A stretch of 47,888 bases of DNA from Clostridiales bacterium (GCA_019418625.1 DYBL01000090.1:1-47888), one strand, 5' to 3'. Shown: positions 39,211 through 46,892, counted from the first letter of the stretch. Numbers and translations: made by a program. The notes: a model not told the origin generated them from the letters alone.

Positions 39211-40459
39211 ACGCGGGAAAGAACTTCCCAAGAAACTCAAACGGGCGCTTGAGATTCAATCAGGGGTCACACCACCAGACGGCGATGCTACCAAGCTGGA
39301 AGCGTACCATATAAACCAACGGGATGAAGGTATCAACCTGCATGGAGTGTCTGGCGCCCTAATGGCCACCAACAATATGCAGATGCAAACCTTTGTCACA
39401 CAGCCAGACAAGGATGATGTGGAAGGCTTTGATGGGTACAACGGTGATTTGACTGGCGCTGTTGCGGCAACGCTTGGCGTAAACTGCGGGATGTCCACAG
39501 GCCGAAACGGTCTGCTCCAGCCGATTGCATTTGCGGCAAATCAGAGGGATGAAGTTCGGGACCTGCACGATGTGGCCGGAGCCTTGGGGGCCCAACCGGG
39601 AATGAAACAGCAGACCTTCATTGCGGAGGGAGTGGTGGCGAAGGGCAACGGCGATTGTTTCCTGACGCCGGAGCGCCATACATCCCTGAGTGCAGGGGGC
39701 GGTCAGGCCGGACAAGGCTACCCTTGTGTCCTGACCGTCGGCTTCTCTGCCGGGGCCGGAGCATCCGCCGGAGGTATCGGCTATGGCGAAGAACTTGCCC
39801 CCACGCTGAAGGGCAGCGCTGGTGGGAACTGTATGCCGTCGGTTTTGTGTCTCAACGACCAGGGCGGCAGCGTCATGGAATGCAGTGTAAATGTGACAGG
39901 GACTCTCCGAGCCCAGGAACACGGACACCAGCCGCTGGTCTATGAAAACCACGGCATCGACTCCCGCTACACCGGCCCGCATCGGGTCGCTCCCACCATG
40001 TCCGCACGGTACGGCACCGGCGGCAACAATGTGCCATTGGTGGAGCAGGAGCCGGTGTTCTGTATCACCGGCAATGCCATCGACCGACAGCCCCAAAACG
40101 GTGGCAATGGCATTGGATATCAGGAGGACATCGCCTACACCTTGACCGCTACCGACCACCATGCGGTATTCAGCAGACAGCGGGTGGATGTGTTCAAGGA
40201 CGGCGAGGTAGTCAGCACCCAGAGCGCCCGTCAGCACAAGGACGCTACAGATCTTGTACTGCAGAGGACAGGGAAACCAAAACTGATTCGCAGGCTGACC
40301 CCACTGGAGTGTGAGCGTCTCCAGGGCTTCCCGGACAATTGGACAGCCATCCCCAACGCCTCGGACTCAGCCCGCTACAAAGCACTGGGCAACAGTGTTG
40401 CCATTCCATGCGTGGACTATGTTCTCCATGGTATTTCGCTGGTGCTTCTGGCAAGCTGA
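38837..40459 (+). CDS. overlapping frame: conserved N-domain plus C-terminal part of the cytosine methyltransferase
   Basis: A 540-residue frame in a different register, overlapping the catalytic frame by 374 bases. It has its own start (ATG 38837) and ribosome site (AAGGAG, 7 bases upstream). Residues 1-125 ('YETGQLSIYDLDSWCGKMYP', 'GVSPREEKESSLSQIL', 'KYYLTRKACLGILRRAFERG') match a conserved domain found next to phage-type methyltransferases. Then comes a long repeat-like region with many 'GALxAxxxxxxQTF'-type units, typical of the variable insertion in these enzymes, and finally motif IX 'RRLTPLECERLQGFPDNWT' and motif X 'YKALGNSVAIPCVDYV'. It may work as a second subunit or be joined to the first by frameshifting. 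Confidence 0.82.
   Translation: MQNDYETGQLSIYDLDSWCGKMYPEPSPAGLPKERTSGSFSRRLSELKSVVFQSLDLTPGAGNLLGESYWELISPWRGDALTLNTGVSPREEKESSLSQILQDDPPDKYYLTRKACLGILRRAFERGKELPKKLKRALEIQSGVTPPDGDATKLEAYHINQRDEGINLHGVSGALMATNNMQMQTFVTQPDKDDVEGFDGYNGDLTGAVAATLGVNCGMSTGRNGLLQPIAFAANQRDEVRDLHDVAGALGAQPGMKQQTFIAEGVVAKGNGDCFLTPERHTSLSAGGGQAGQGYPCVLTVGFSAGAGASAGGIGYGEELAPTLKGSAGGNCMPSVLCLNDQGGSVMECSVNVTGTLRAQEHGHQPLVYENHGIDSRYTGPHRVAPTMSARYGTGGNNVPLVEQEPVFCITGNAIDRQPQNGGNGIGYQEDIAYTLTATDHHAVFSRQRVDVFKDGEVVSTQSARQHKDATDLVLQRTGKPKLIRRLTPLECERLQGFPDNWTAIPNASDSARYKALGNSVAIPCVDYVLHGISLVLLAS
39202..39211 (+). other. candidate +1 frameshift site (UUU-UGA) joining the two methyltransferase frames
   Basis: In the first frame: AGC TTT TGA. 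If the tRNA-Phe on TTT slips one base forward it pairs with TTT again, and GAA is read next, in the second frame. The stop codon in the A site is the same arrangement as in the RF2 gene (CUU UGA). The product would be about 644 residues with motifs I to X in order. No upstream Shine-Dalgarno-like stimulator is seen. Confidence 0.35.
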
Positions 40460-40576
40460 ACTTGCCTTGTTGCTTCTGCTTCGTTTACGCTTGCTTCTTT
40501 GTTGGGTTCTGTGAATAGCTATTTGCCCTTGGGTGCAGTATGCTTTGCTTGCAAAATACAGAAAGGAGAACGCTCC

Positions 40577-40912
40577 ATGGATGCGAAAAAGAATCTCTGT
40601 GCAATGATTCCCGCAGACCTCCACGCCAAGGTCATTGCGGAGAAAGAGCAGCTGGCGCTGAGCACCTTGGGAGAATATGTGGAACTGGTACTCAAAGAAC
40701 ACTTCGAAGGAGGAAAAACGATTATGGCAGCAACCAAAACCCTGGCATTCCAAATCTCTGAGGAACTGGATCAGCGGCTGAAGAACTTCATCGCCACCGA
40801 AAAAAAGCGTGGCCGGAAGATCAGCCAGAAGGAGTTCGTCATCGGACTCATCGAACAGGCGCTGGCCGAATACGAGGCGCAGAACCAGACCGAGGAAACA
40901 ACCGAAGAATGA
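40577..40912 (+). CDS. tandem ribbon-helix-helix-like protein
   Basis: A 111-residue protein made of two similar halves, each with a short strand and two helices: 'KNLCAMIPADLHAKVIAEKE' with 'LGEYVELVLKEHF', and 'KTLAFQISEELDQRLKNFIA' with 'SQKEFVIGLIEQALAEYE'. This is the RHH fold of small DNA-binding proteins, which usually dimerise; two in one chain would give a built-in dimer. It may be a relaxosome or regulatory protein. ATG 40577 has AAAGGAG upstream. The 117-base gap before it holds no gene. Confidence 0.7.
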   Translation: MDAKKNLCAMIPADLHAKVIAEKEQLALSTLGEYVELVLKEHFEGGKTIMAATKTLAFQISEELDQRLKNFIATEKKRGRKISQKEFVIGLIEQALAEYEAQNQTEETTEE

Positions 40913-40923
40913 GATACCGCATG

Positions 40924-40957
40924 GCCGCTGGGGAACATACCCCGGCGGCTTTTTTCT
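40924..40957 (+). terminator. terminator after the RHH gene
   Basis: GCCGCTGGGG, AACAT-type loop, CCCCGGCGGC (one G-T pair), followed by T6. Confidence 0.8.
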
Positions 40958-40958
40958 T

Positions 40959-40975
40959 GGAGGTGAACTACCCTG
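40959..40975 (+). promoter_or_regulatory. ribosome site deciding a CTG start
   Basis: GGAGGTGAACTACC-CTG, with 9 bases between GGAGG and CTG 40973. It is almost the same as the site in front of CTG 26901 (GGAGGTGATGCACC-CTG). Confidence 0.5.
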
Positions 40976-41230
40976 TACATCTATCCCGATAACCTGACTG
41001 CCAAAGCGATGCTGTGGCTTTGGGAACTCAAGGATGTGGGCGTCATCGGCGTAGGGCTTTTGCTCTCTGTGCTGGCGCTCTCCCAGACCGGAATTTTTAT
41101 TCCGCTGGTGCTGACGGCGGTCTATGCCTTCCTCAGCATCCGGTTTGACGGCACCAGCATTCTGGACTTTATCCGGTATGCGGTGGCCTTCCTGATCACC
41201 AGACAGCAATTTTATGAATGGAGAATGTGA
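40973..41230 (+). CDS. PrgI-like small membrane protein, probable CTG start
   Basis: A protein of about 85 residues in the place where PrgI (TcpE/VirB3-like) lies, just before the VirB4 genes. It starts (M)YIYP-like, here '(L)YIYPDNLTAKAMLWLWELK', and has two hydrophobic helices ('VIGVGLLLSVLALSQTGIFI' and 'PLVLTAVYAFLSI'), a 'TSILDFIRYAVAFLI' segment and the end 'TRQQFYEWRM'. The CTG start is supported by the ribosome site and by the conserved YIYP-type N-terminus; the ATG at 41009 would remove it and lacks a ribosome site. It ends with 'EWRM'. Confidence 0.78.
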   Translation: MYIYPDNLTAKAMLWLWELKDVGVIGVGLLLSVLALSQTGIFIPLVLTAVYAFLSIRFDGTSILDFIRYAVAFLITRQQFYEWRM

Positions 41231-41231
41231 T

Positions 41232-41633
41232 ATGAGCCATGACGAAACCATGTTCAGCACTGCGCCTCCTTTCCCTTTCAGGGAAGGCGGGGAATACGAA
41301 GAAAAAGATCTGTCTGCTTCGCTGACCCTTCGGTGGAGCCGGAAACGCAGACGCTGGGAGTGTGACAATGCATATTTCTGGCACGAGTTCCAAAACAAAT
41401 GGTGCTGCCGCAGTGAGGACGGCAGATATTATCACGGCTTCCGCAGTCTGCGGGCCCTGCTGAAAAGCTATGTGGGCGGACGCTTGTGTGAAAGCTCCTG
41501 CTGCTATAGCGCAAGAAATGTCCGGGCAAAATACTGGTTCAGTCAGCACCCCAAGACGGTGACCTGCTGCGTCATCATCCGCTGCACCGGTCTGTTTCCG
41601 GCGCTCTTTGCCGAAGGAGGAATCACATTATGA
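41232..41633 (+). CDS. cysteine- and tryptophan-rich hypothetical protein
   Basis: A 133-residue frame between the PrgI-like and the VirB4-related genes, not recognised. It has 'LRWSRKRRRWECDNAYFWHE' and 'NKWCCRSEDGRYYHGFRSLR', with about nine Cys residues. ATG 41232 has GGAG 8 bases upstream, and the stop overlaps the next start (ATGA), both of which support a real gene. Codon choice is less regular than in its neighbours, so it may be fast-evolving. Confidence 0.5.
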   Translation: MSHDETMFSTAPPFPFREGGEYEEKDLSASLTLRWSRKRRRWECDNAYFWHEFQNKWCCRSEDGRYYHGFRSLRALLKSYVGGRLCESSCCYSARNVRAKYWFSQHPKTVTCCVIIRCTGLFPALFAEGGITL

Positions 41634-42211
41634 GCAGAAAGAAAAAAGATAAGTCGGCCCAGTCTACCCGGCAGCTCATGGGGATCGACAGCGTCAAAGA
41701 CTACTGTATCGCCACCCGCATGGGCGACTTGGTATTCTTCATCATCAAGCCCACCAACATCAGCGTCCTGCCGGACTCCAGCATTAGCGCCAGAATCTAT
41801 GCGCTGCTGAATGTGGTCAAGGGGCAGGCCGAAATTGAGATGCTGGCGCTCAACTCCAAGGAGTCCTTTGAACGGAACAAGACCTTCTATCAGGAGCGGC
41901 AGACCTGCGAGGAGCTTCCCGCCATACGCAAGCTTCTGGAGCAGGACAGCACACACCTGGACCGCATTCAGGTGCTGATGGCCTCCAGCCGGGAGTTTTA
42001 TATCATCATCCGGCTGCGGAAGGAAAAGGAGACGGATGTGTTTCCGTACCTCAGCCGCATCGAGCAGAGCATCAATGACAACGGATTTACCACCCGCCGG
42101 GCCACAGAACAGGATCTCAAACGGATGCTGGGCGTCTACTTCGAGCAGAATGTGACCACCGAGCAGTACGAGGATTATGACGGTGACCGCTGGGTCATTG
42201 TGGGCGAATAA
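41630..42211 (+). CDS. VirB4-associated cytoplasmic protein
   Basis: A 193-residue soluble protein that directly precedes the VirB4 gene. It has 'IDSVKDYCIATRMGDLVFFI', 'PTNISVLPDSSISARIYALL' and 'REFYIIIRLRKEKETDVFPY', resembling the N-terminal domain of VirB4/TraE-like ATPases, which is sometimes encoded separately in Gram-positive systems. The ATPase domain is absent. It probably forms part of the VirB4 complex. 14 bases separate it from virB4. Confidence 0.7.
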   Translation: MSRKKKDKSAQSTRQLMGIDSVKDYCIATRMGDLVFFIIKPTNISVLPDSSISARIYALLNVVKGQAEIEMLALNSKESFERNKTFYQERQTCEELPAIRKLLEQDSTHLDRIQVLMASSREFYIIIRLRKEKETDVFPYLSRIEQSINDNGFTTRRATEQDLKRMLGVYFEQNVTTEQYEDYDGDRWVIVGE

Positions 42212-42225
42212 GAAGGAGGGATTCC

Positions 42226-44058
42226 ATGGCAAAGAAACGAGCAACCCCAGTGTCTCAGAGCTCCGAGGAAGCAAACATCAAGTCCTTCCTGGACATGATC
42301 GCTCCCTCTGTGGTCAGCTTCATGCCGGACCATTTTATCTGCGGCAATACCTATCGTTGCGTCTGGGCGCTTCGTGAATACCCCACCAGTACGGACGAGC
42401 AGGCCATCCTCCGCCACCTGGGAGAAAAAGATGGCATTACCCTGCGGATCTACACCCGGCAGGTTACACCTGCCGAGGAAAAGCGTATCATTCAGAACGC
42501 AGCTAATAAAAACCGCATGAACAGCTCCAACACCAATGACCTGCAGCAGACGGTCACCGCCGAGAGCAACCTGCAGGATGTGGCCACGCTGGTGGCCGCC
42601 ATGCACCGCAACCGTGAGCCGCTGCTCCACTGCGCGGTCTATATCGAGCTGACTGCCTCTGATTACAACACCCTCAAGCTGCTTCAGACCGATGTGCTGA
42701 CGGAGCTGGTACGAAGCAAATTGAATGTTGACAAACTCCTGCTTCGCCAGCAGCAGGGATTCCGCTGTGTCAATCCCAGCGGTCACAATGCCTTCGGCGT
42801 CCAGTTTGAACGAGTGCTGCCTGCCTCCAGCGTGGCAAATCTCTATCCCTTCAACTACTCCGGCAAGCTGGACCCCAAGGGCTTCTACATCGGCAAAGAC
42901 AAATACGGCAGCAACATCCTGGTGGACTTCGACCAGCGGGATGAGGACAAAACCTCTGCCAACATCCTGATCCTTGGCAACTCCGGTCAGGGCAAATCCT
43001 ACCTCATGAAGCTGCTCATCCTGAACCTGTTGGAGTCCGGCAAGTCCATCATCTCTCTGGATGCCGAACACGAACAGCAGGAAATGTGCGAAGCGGTGGG
43101 CGGCTGCTTTGCAGACCTTATGGCCGGACAGTACATCATCAATGTGCTGGAACCCAAGTGCTGGGACGATGGCGGCGACCCCAACGCCACCGATGCGCCT
43201 GAGGCCTTTCGCAAAAGCACCCTGCTGGCCCAGCACATCTCCTTCCTGAAGGATTTCTTCCGAGCCTATAAGGATTTCAGCGATGCGCATATCGATACCA
43301 TTGAGATCATGCTGTCCAAGCTGTATCAGAAGTTCGGTATCACCGAGCGCACCAACTTCAGCCGGATGCGTCCGGAGGACTACCCCATTCTCTCCGATCT
43401 TTACGACCTCATCGAGCAGGAATTCAAAAACTACGATGCCGGTCAGCACCAGCTCTATACCGAAAAACTCCTGCAGGAGGTGCTGCTTGGCCTGCACTCC
43501 ATGTGCAAGGGAGCCGACGCCCAGTTCTTCAACGGACACACCAACATCACTTCCAGCCGCTTTCTGGTGTTCGGCGTGAAAGGGATGCTCAGTGCGGCGA
43601 AAAATGTTCGCAACGCCATGCTCTTCAATGTGCTATCCTTCATGTCCGACAAGCTTCTGACCGTAGGCAATACCGTGGCGGCTCTGGACGAGCTGTATAT
43701 CTGGCTGTCAAACCCCACTGCCATCGAGTACATCCGCAACTGCCTGAAGCGTGTGCGAAAGAAAGAATCCGCCATGCTTCTGGCCAGTCAGAATCTGGAG
43801 GACTTTGACCAGGAGGGCGTCCGTGAGATGACAAAGCCCCTGTTCAGCATCCCGCCCCACCAGTTCCTGTTCAATGCCGGTTCCATCGACAAGCGCTCCT
43901 ACATGGATATGCTTCAGCTGGAGGAGTCCGAATACAACCTCATCAAGTTTCCCCAGCGGGGCGTCTGCCTGTATAAGTGCGGCAATGAACGATACCTGCT
44001 GGAGGTTCATGCTCCGGCCTACAAGGAGAAGCTCTTCGGATCGGCAGGTGGTCGCTGA
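42226..44058 (+). CDS. virB4: VirB4/TraE-family conjugation ATPase
   Basis: The 610-residue motor of the type IV secretion system. Walker A is 'GNSGQGKS' at residues 251-258, the Walker B acidic pair is Asp488-Glu489 in 'AALDELYIWL', and the arginine-finger region 'RVRKKESAMLLASQNLEDF' follows. The N-terminal 240 residues are the VirB4 N-domain. Near the end 'HQFLFNAGSIDKRSYMDML' is usual for the TraE group. ATG 42226 has AAGGAGGG upstream. Its stop overlaps the start of the NlpC/P60 gene (TGATG), so the two are coupled. Confidence 0.95.
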   Translation: MAKKRATPVSQSSEEANIKSFLDMIAPSVVSFMPDHFICGNTYRCVWALREYPTSTDEQAILRHLGEKDGITLRIYTRQVTPAEEKRIIQNAANKNRMNSSNTNDLQQTVTAESNLQDVATLVAAMHRNREPLLHCAVYIELTASDYNTLKLLQTDVLTELVRSKLNVDKLLLRQQQGFRCVNPSGHNAFGVQFERVLPASSVANLYPFNYSGKLDPKGFYIGKDKYGSNILVDFDQRDEDKTSANILILGNSGQGKSYLMKLLILNLLESGKSIISLDAEHEQQEMCEAVGGCFADLMAGQYIINVLEPKCWDDGGDPNATDAPEAFRKSTLLAQHISFLKDFFRAYKDFSDAHIDTIEIMLSKLYQKFGITERTNFSRMRPEDYPILSDLYDLIEQEFKNYDAGQHQLYTEKLLQEVLLGLHSMCKGADAQFFNGHTNITSSRFLVFGVKGMLSAAKNVRNAMLFNVLSFMSDKLLTVGNTVAALDELYIWLSNPTAIEYIRNCLKRVRKKESAMLLASQNLEDFDQEGVREMTKPLFSIPPHQFLFNAGSIDKRSYMDMLQLEESEYNLIKFPQRGVCLYKCGNERYLLEVHAPAYKEKLFGSAGGR

Positions 44059-45251
44059 TGGCTGTGCCTGCGGCAATTGCAAAAGCCGCCGCCATGCTCC
44101 TCACCAATGAAAAGACCCGAAAAGGTGTGGGCTGGATTCTGGTGGCAGTCTTTTCGCCGGTCATTCTTTTGATTGCTCTGCTCTGCGCCATTGGCTCCGG
44201 CGGTTCGGAACACAACAACTATTCGGTGGAGGCGTGCTTCTACGGAGGCGAGTTCTCCACCGAAGTTCCTGCGGAGTTCCGGTATCACATCGAGGAGATG
44301 CGCTCGGCCTTTTCTCTTCTGGACTCGGCGGTGTCCTCTGCCAACGAGCAGATGGACAGCGGCAACGGCCTTGACCCCATCAGAGTCAAGGCCGTTTTTT
44401 ATGCCCTCTGCTTTGGAGCAGACGCTCCGTCTGCGAGTGCAGCAGACAGCTTTGTAGAGTGCTTCTATACCACAGAAACTCGAACACGAACAGTGGAAGT
44501 GACTCTGGAGGACGGGACCACAAGTACAGAGGAAGAAGAATATACCGTCGCAGTACCGGTCTCGCTGTACCAGGCATACGCCAATCTGGAAGCACATCTT
44601 GGCAGAGCAATCACGGAGGATGACAAGAGCAACATCGACCACATCTACACAATGATCGCAGGGAGCGCCGGAGGCGGCAGTTACAGCGGCGAGTATCTCC
44701 GAGGCGATGGAGCCAGCATTGAGCTGGATATCTCCACCTTCACCGATCCCACCACCAAGAATGCTGCAGACCTTGTGACCTACGCCATTCATGCCTGGGA
44801 ATCCGGCTGGGGCTATGTCTGGGGAACATACGGCAATGTCCTCACCGATTCGCTCTTCGCTTACAAGTTGGAGCAGTACCCGGATGGCGTTGGTGCCTAC
44901 GCAGATTTCATCCGGGCCAACTGGCTGGGCGGCCGGACAACAGACTGCGTCGGCCTCATCAAAGGCTATGGCTGGCTGAATCCCGAAACCCTCACCATTG
45001 ACTATGCCACCAACGGTATGCCCGACCTGGGCGCAAACCAGATGTACTACTCCGCATCGGTGTCCGGTCCCATTGATACCATGCCGGACACTCCCGGCCT
45101 GGCCGTCTGGCATGATGGACACATCGGCGTGTACATCGGTGACGGTTATGTGATCGAGGCCATGAATACCAAAAACGGTGTGGTGAAGACCCAGCTGGAA
45201 GGCAGAGGGTGGACGCACTGGCTGGAGATCGAATACATCAACTACGACTGA
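44058..45251 (+). CDS. membrane-anchored NlpC/P60 peptidoglycan hydrolase of the conjugation system
   Basis: A 397-residue protein. A cytoplasmic N-terminus and one membrane helix (about residues 28-52, 'WILVAVFSPVILLIALLCAI') are followed by an extracellular part with a helical domain and a C-terminal NlpC/P60 domain: catalytic Cys297 in 'TTDCVGLIKGYGW' and catalytic His in 'WHDGHIGVYIGDGYVIEA' (His352 or His355). It should open the cell wall for the conjugation channel, like TcpG or PrgK. Unlike many relatives it has only one hydrolase domain, with no clear lysozyme-type domain in front. Confidence 0.88.
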   Translation: MAVPAAIAKAAAMLLTNEKTRKGVGWILVAVFSPVILLIALLCAIGSGGSEHNNYSVEACFYGGEFSTEVPAEFRYHIEEMRSAFSLLDSAVSSANEQMDSGNGLDPIRVKAVFYALCFGADAPSASAADSFVECFYTTETRTRTVEVTLEDGTTSTEEEEYTVAVPVSLYQAYANLEAHLGRAITEDDKSNIDHIYTMIAGSAGGGSYSGEYLRGDGASIELDISTFTDPTTKNAADLVTYAIHAWESGWGYVWGTYGNVLTDSLFAYKLEQYPDGVGAYADFIRANWLGGRTTDCVGLIKGYGWLNPETLTIDYATNGMPDLGANQMYYSASVSGPIDTMPDTPGLAVWHDGHIGVYIGDGYVIEAMNTKNGVVKTQLEGRGWTHWLEIEYINYD

Positions 45252-45265
45252 GAAAGGAAGTGCCA

Positions 45266-45523
45266 ATGAAGCAAGTGAACCTGACCATCACCTTCGATGA
45301 GGAAAAGCTCTCGGCGCTCAAACGCTACATGAGCAAGAAGGAACTCGACCTGGACCGTGAAATGACGGACGCACTGGTGAAACTCTATGAGAAATATGTT
45401 CCCGCTCCGGTGCGTGAATACATCGACGAGAGCGATGTAGCTGCGTCTGCGCCCGCCAGATCCCGCCGCAGTTCGAAGCCGGTTACGCCCAAACCCGCAG
45501 AAGAAATGGAGGTGGCACAGTGA
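45266..45523 (+). CDS. DUF6103-like small protein
   Basis: An 85-residue protein with a short strand and a charged helix ('MKQVNLTITFDEEKLSALKR', 'ELDLDREMTDALVKLYEKYV') and a Pro/Arg/Ser tail ending 'AEEMEVAQ'. The N-terminal half resembles an RHH fold and the family annotated DUF6103. ATG 45266 has AAAGGAAG upstream; the longer upstream frame lies inside the NlpC/P60 gene. Its end contains GGAGG for the next gene's GTG start. Confidence 0.72.
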   Translation: MKQVNLTITFDEEKLSALKRYMSKKELDLDREMTDALVKLYEKYVPAPVREYIDESDVAASAPARSRRSSKPVTPKPAEEMEVAQ

Positions 45524-45861
45524 GCCGCAAAGAGGGTGCCGTGGAGTATATGACGGAACAGAATCACCATGACCGTCCGTCCACAGTTCGGAGTTTTCTC
45601 ACTGACCATGCCGGGGAAGCCTTCTCTATGATGACACCCTGCGGCTTTGTAGAGCTGACAGCCGCACAAGCGGAAGCCCTTCTGGACGGGCAGAGTGCTG
45701 TCGCACATCCCGGCGTTGCGGGGATCACGATGGAGCTTTCCGCCGATGAGCTGCTGGAGCAGACCATTCATTCTGCCAATCTGAAAGATGGGGTGTGGTA
45801 TCTCATGACACAGTTCCCTGAGATGGAATACAGCGGCCCGGAGATGGGGGTGATGCAGTGA
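45520..45861 (+). CDS. conserved ICE hypothetical protein
   Basis: A 113-residue protein, not recognised. 'CGFVELTAAQAEALLDGQSA' and 'TMELSADELLEQTIHSANLK' are its clearest parts. GTG 45520 overlaps the previous stop and has GGAGG 7 bases upstream; ATG 45550 is an alternative. It ends 'PEMGVMQ', and the GGGGGTG in these codons is the ribosome site of the next gene, which starts at GTG 45858 inside the stop. Confidence 0.65.
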   Translation: MSRKEGAVEYMTEQNHHDRPSTVRSFLTDHAGEAFSMMTPCGFVELTAAQAEALLDGQSAVAHPGVAGITMELSADELLEQTIHSANLKDGVWYLMTQFPEMEYSGPEMGVMQ

Positions 45862-46892
45862 ACAGCAAAGACATCACTCTCTGGATTGACGAGCGTTGGT
45901 ACGATGCGCTGAACAGGCATCTGAAAGACGAAACACTGGAAGAACATCTGGAGAAGACCATCGATGAGATGTGCCGCCAGCTTCCTGGGCAGGAGTATGA
46001 GCGTATCAGCGCAGAGATCCGGCAAGAGCAGCAGGACGATCAGAAAGCACGAGAAGCTGCGCGACGCTTTGCGGTGTTCCATGTCACGGAGGGCGGCAGC
46101 TCCGACTACTTCCTGGCAGAGGAGAATCTTGAGTTCCTCCAGACTGCTCGACGCCTTCGCAGCTATATCCGCAAGGCAGACAGTGATGCTCCCGCACACT
46201 TCACTGAAATGTTTCCTCGTGGAGAGAAGCTGTCCCGTGAGCAGTTCGAAAAATATGTGTCGGAGCGGCTGGACAACACCGGCAAAGTGGTCGGTGCATT
46301 CGACATCGATCTGGACAATGGACACCTCGATGCGCTCAACATCATGGACGGCTGGAAGCGATTTCGCATCCAGGATGTCAGCAGCGCTGTCTACTTCGCC
46401 ATAAAGAAAAGCACCGCTTCGCCGGAAGAACGGTGGCGTATCTTCCTGGATCGTCTGCACGGAAAAGAAATCACATACGAAACGGAGCCGCAGTATCTCA
46501 CCGGCAGTCGGACGCTCCGTGCAGAGGACATCTCCTTTGCGGAGGATATTATTCAGAACGACAACCTGCTGGAGTTCTACATGGAAGTATCGTTCCATGC
46601 GGACGAAGTGTTTGGTACCAATGTCTGCACCACCGAGAACGATGACTGGCTGAACATCTACGCCAACTACGATCTGGAGCGTGGCTGCGTCTGCGACACA
46701 CTGGAAGTGTTCCTGCAGTGTAGCAATGGCGATGAGCTGGACTTCAAATATCGGCTCAGTCCAGAGGAACAAGCTCTGTTCATTCCCAAGATGAACACCT
46801 ACTGTCAGGAGCATTGGGGGCAGAGTTTGGAGGAGTGCTGTGCGGATTATCTGACAGAGCAGAGTCCGGCATCCCCGGAGATGCAGATGTAG
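45858..46892 (+). CDS. ICE accessory protein, DNA-mimic-like acidic protein
   Basis: A 344-residue soluble, acidic protein. The N-terminus 'ITLWIDERWYDALNRHLKD' with 'LEEHLEKTIDEMCRQLPGQE' is helical; the middle has 'GKVVGAFDIDLDNGHLDALN' and 'WKRFRIQDVSSAVYFAIKKS'. The end holds 'ANYDLERGCVCDTLEVFLQC'. I cannot name it, but the same composition and the ending 'SPEMQM' link it to the accessory proteins at 16.8-27.5 kb. GTG 45858 overlaps the previous stop. A 309-base non-coding region follows, so its Met-ending tail does not serve as a ribosome site. Confidence 0.68.
   Translation: MNSKDITLWIDERWYDALNRHLKDETLEEHLEKTIDEMCRQLPGQEYERISAEIRQEQQDDQKAREAARRFAVFHVTEGGSSDYFLAEENLEFLQTARRLRSYIRKADSDAPAHFTEMFPRGEKLSREQFEKYVSERLDNTGKVVGAFDIDLDNGHLDALNIMDGWKRFRIQDVSSAVYFAIKKSTASPEERWRIFLDRLHGKEITYETEPQYLTGSRTLRAEDISFAEDIIQNDNLLEFYMEVSFHADEVFGTNVCTTENDDWLNIYANYDLERGCVCDTLEVFLQCSNGDELDFKYRLSPEEQALFIPKMNTYCQEHWGQSLEECCADYLTEQSPASPEMQM

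Noticed and set aside
45209..45523. Longer N-terminus of the DUF6103-like protein
   Set aside because: The extra 19 codons lie within the end of the NlpC/P60 gene and lack a ribosome site, while ATG 45266 has one.
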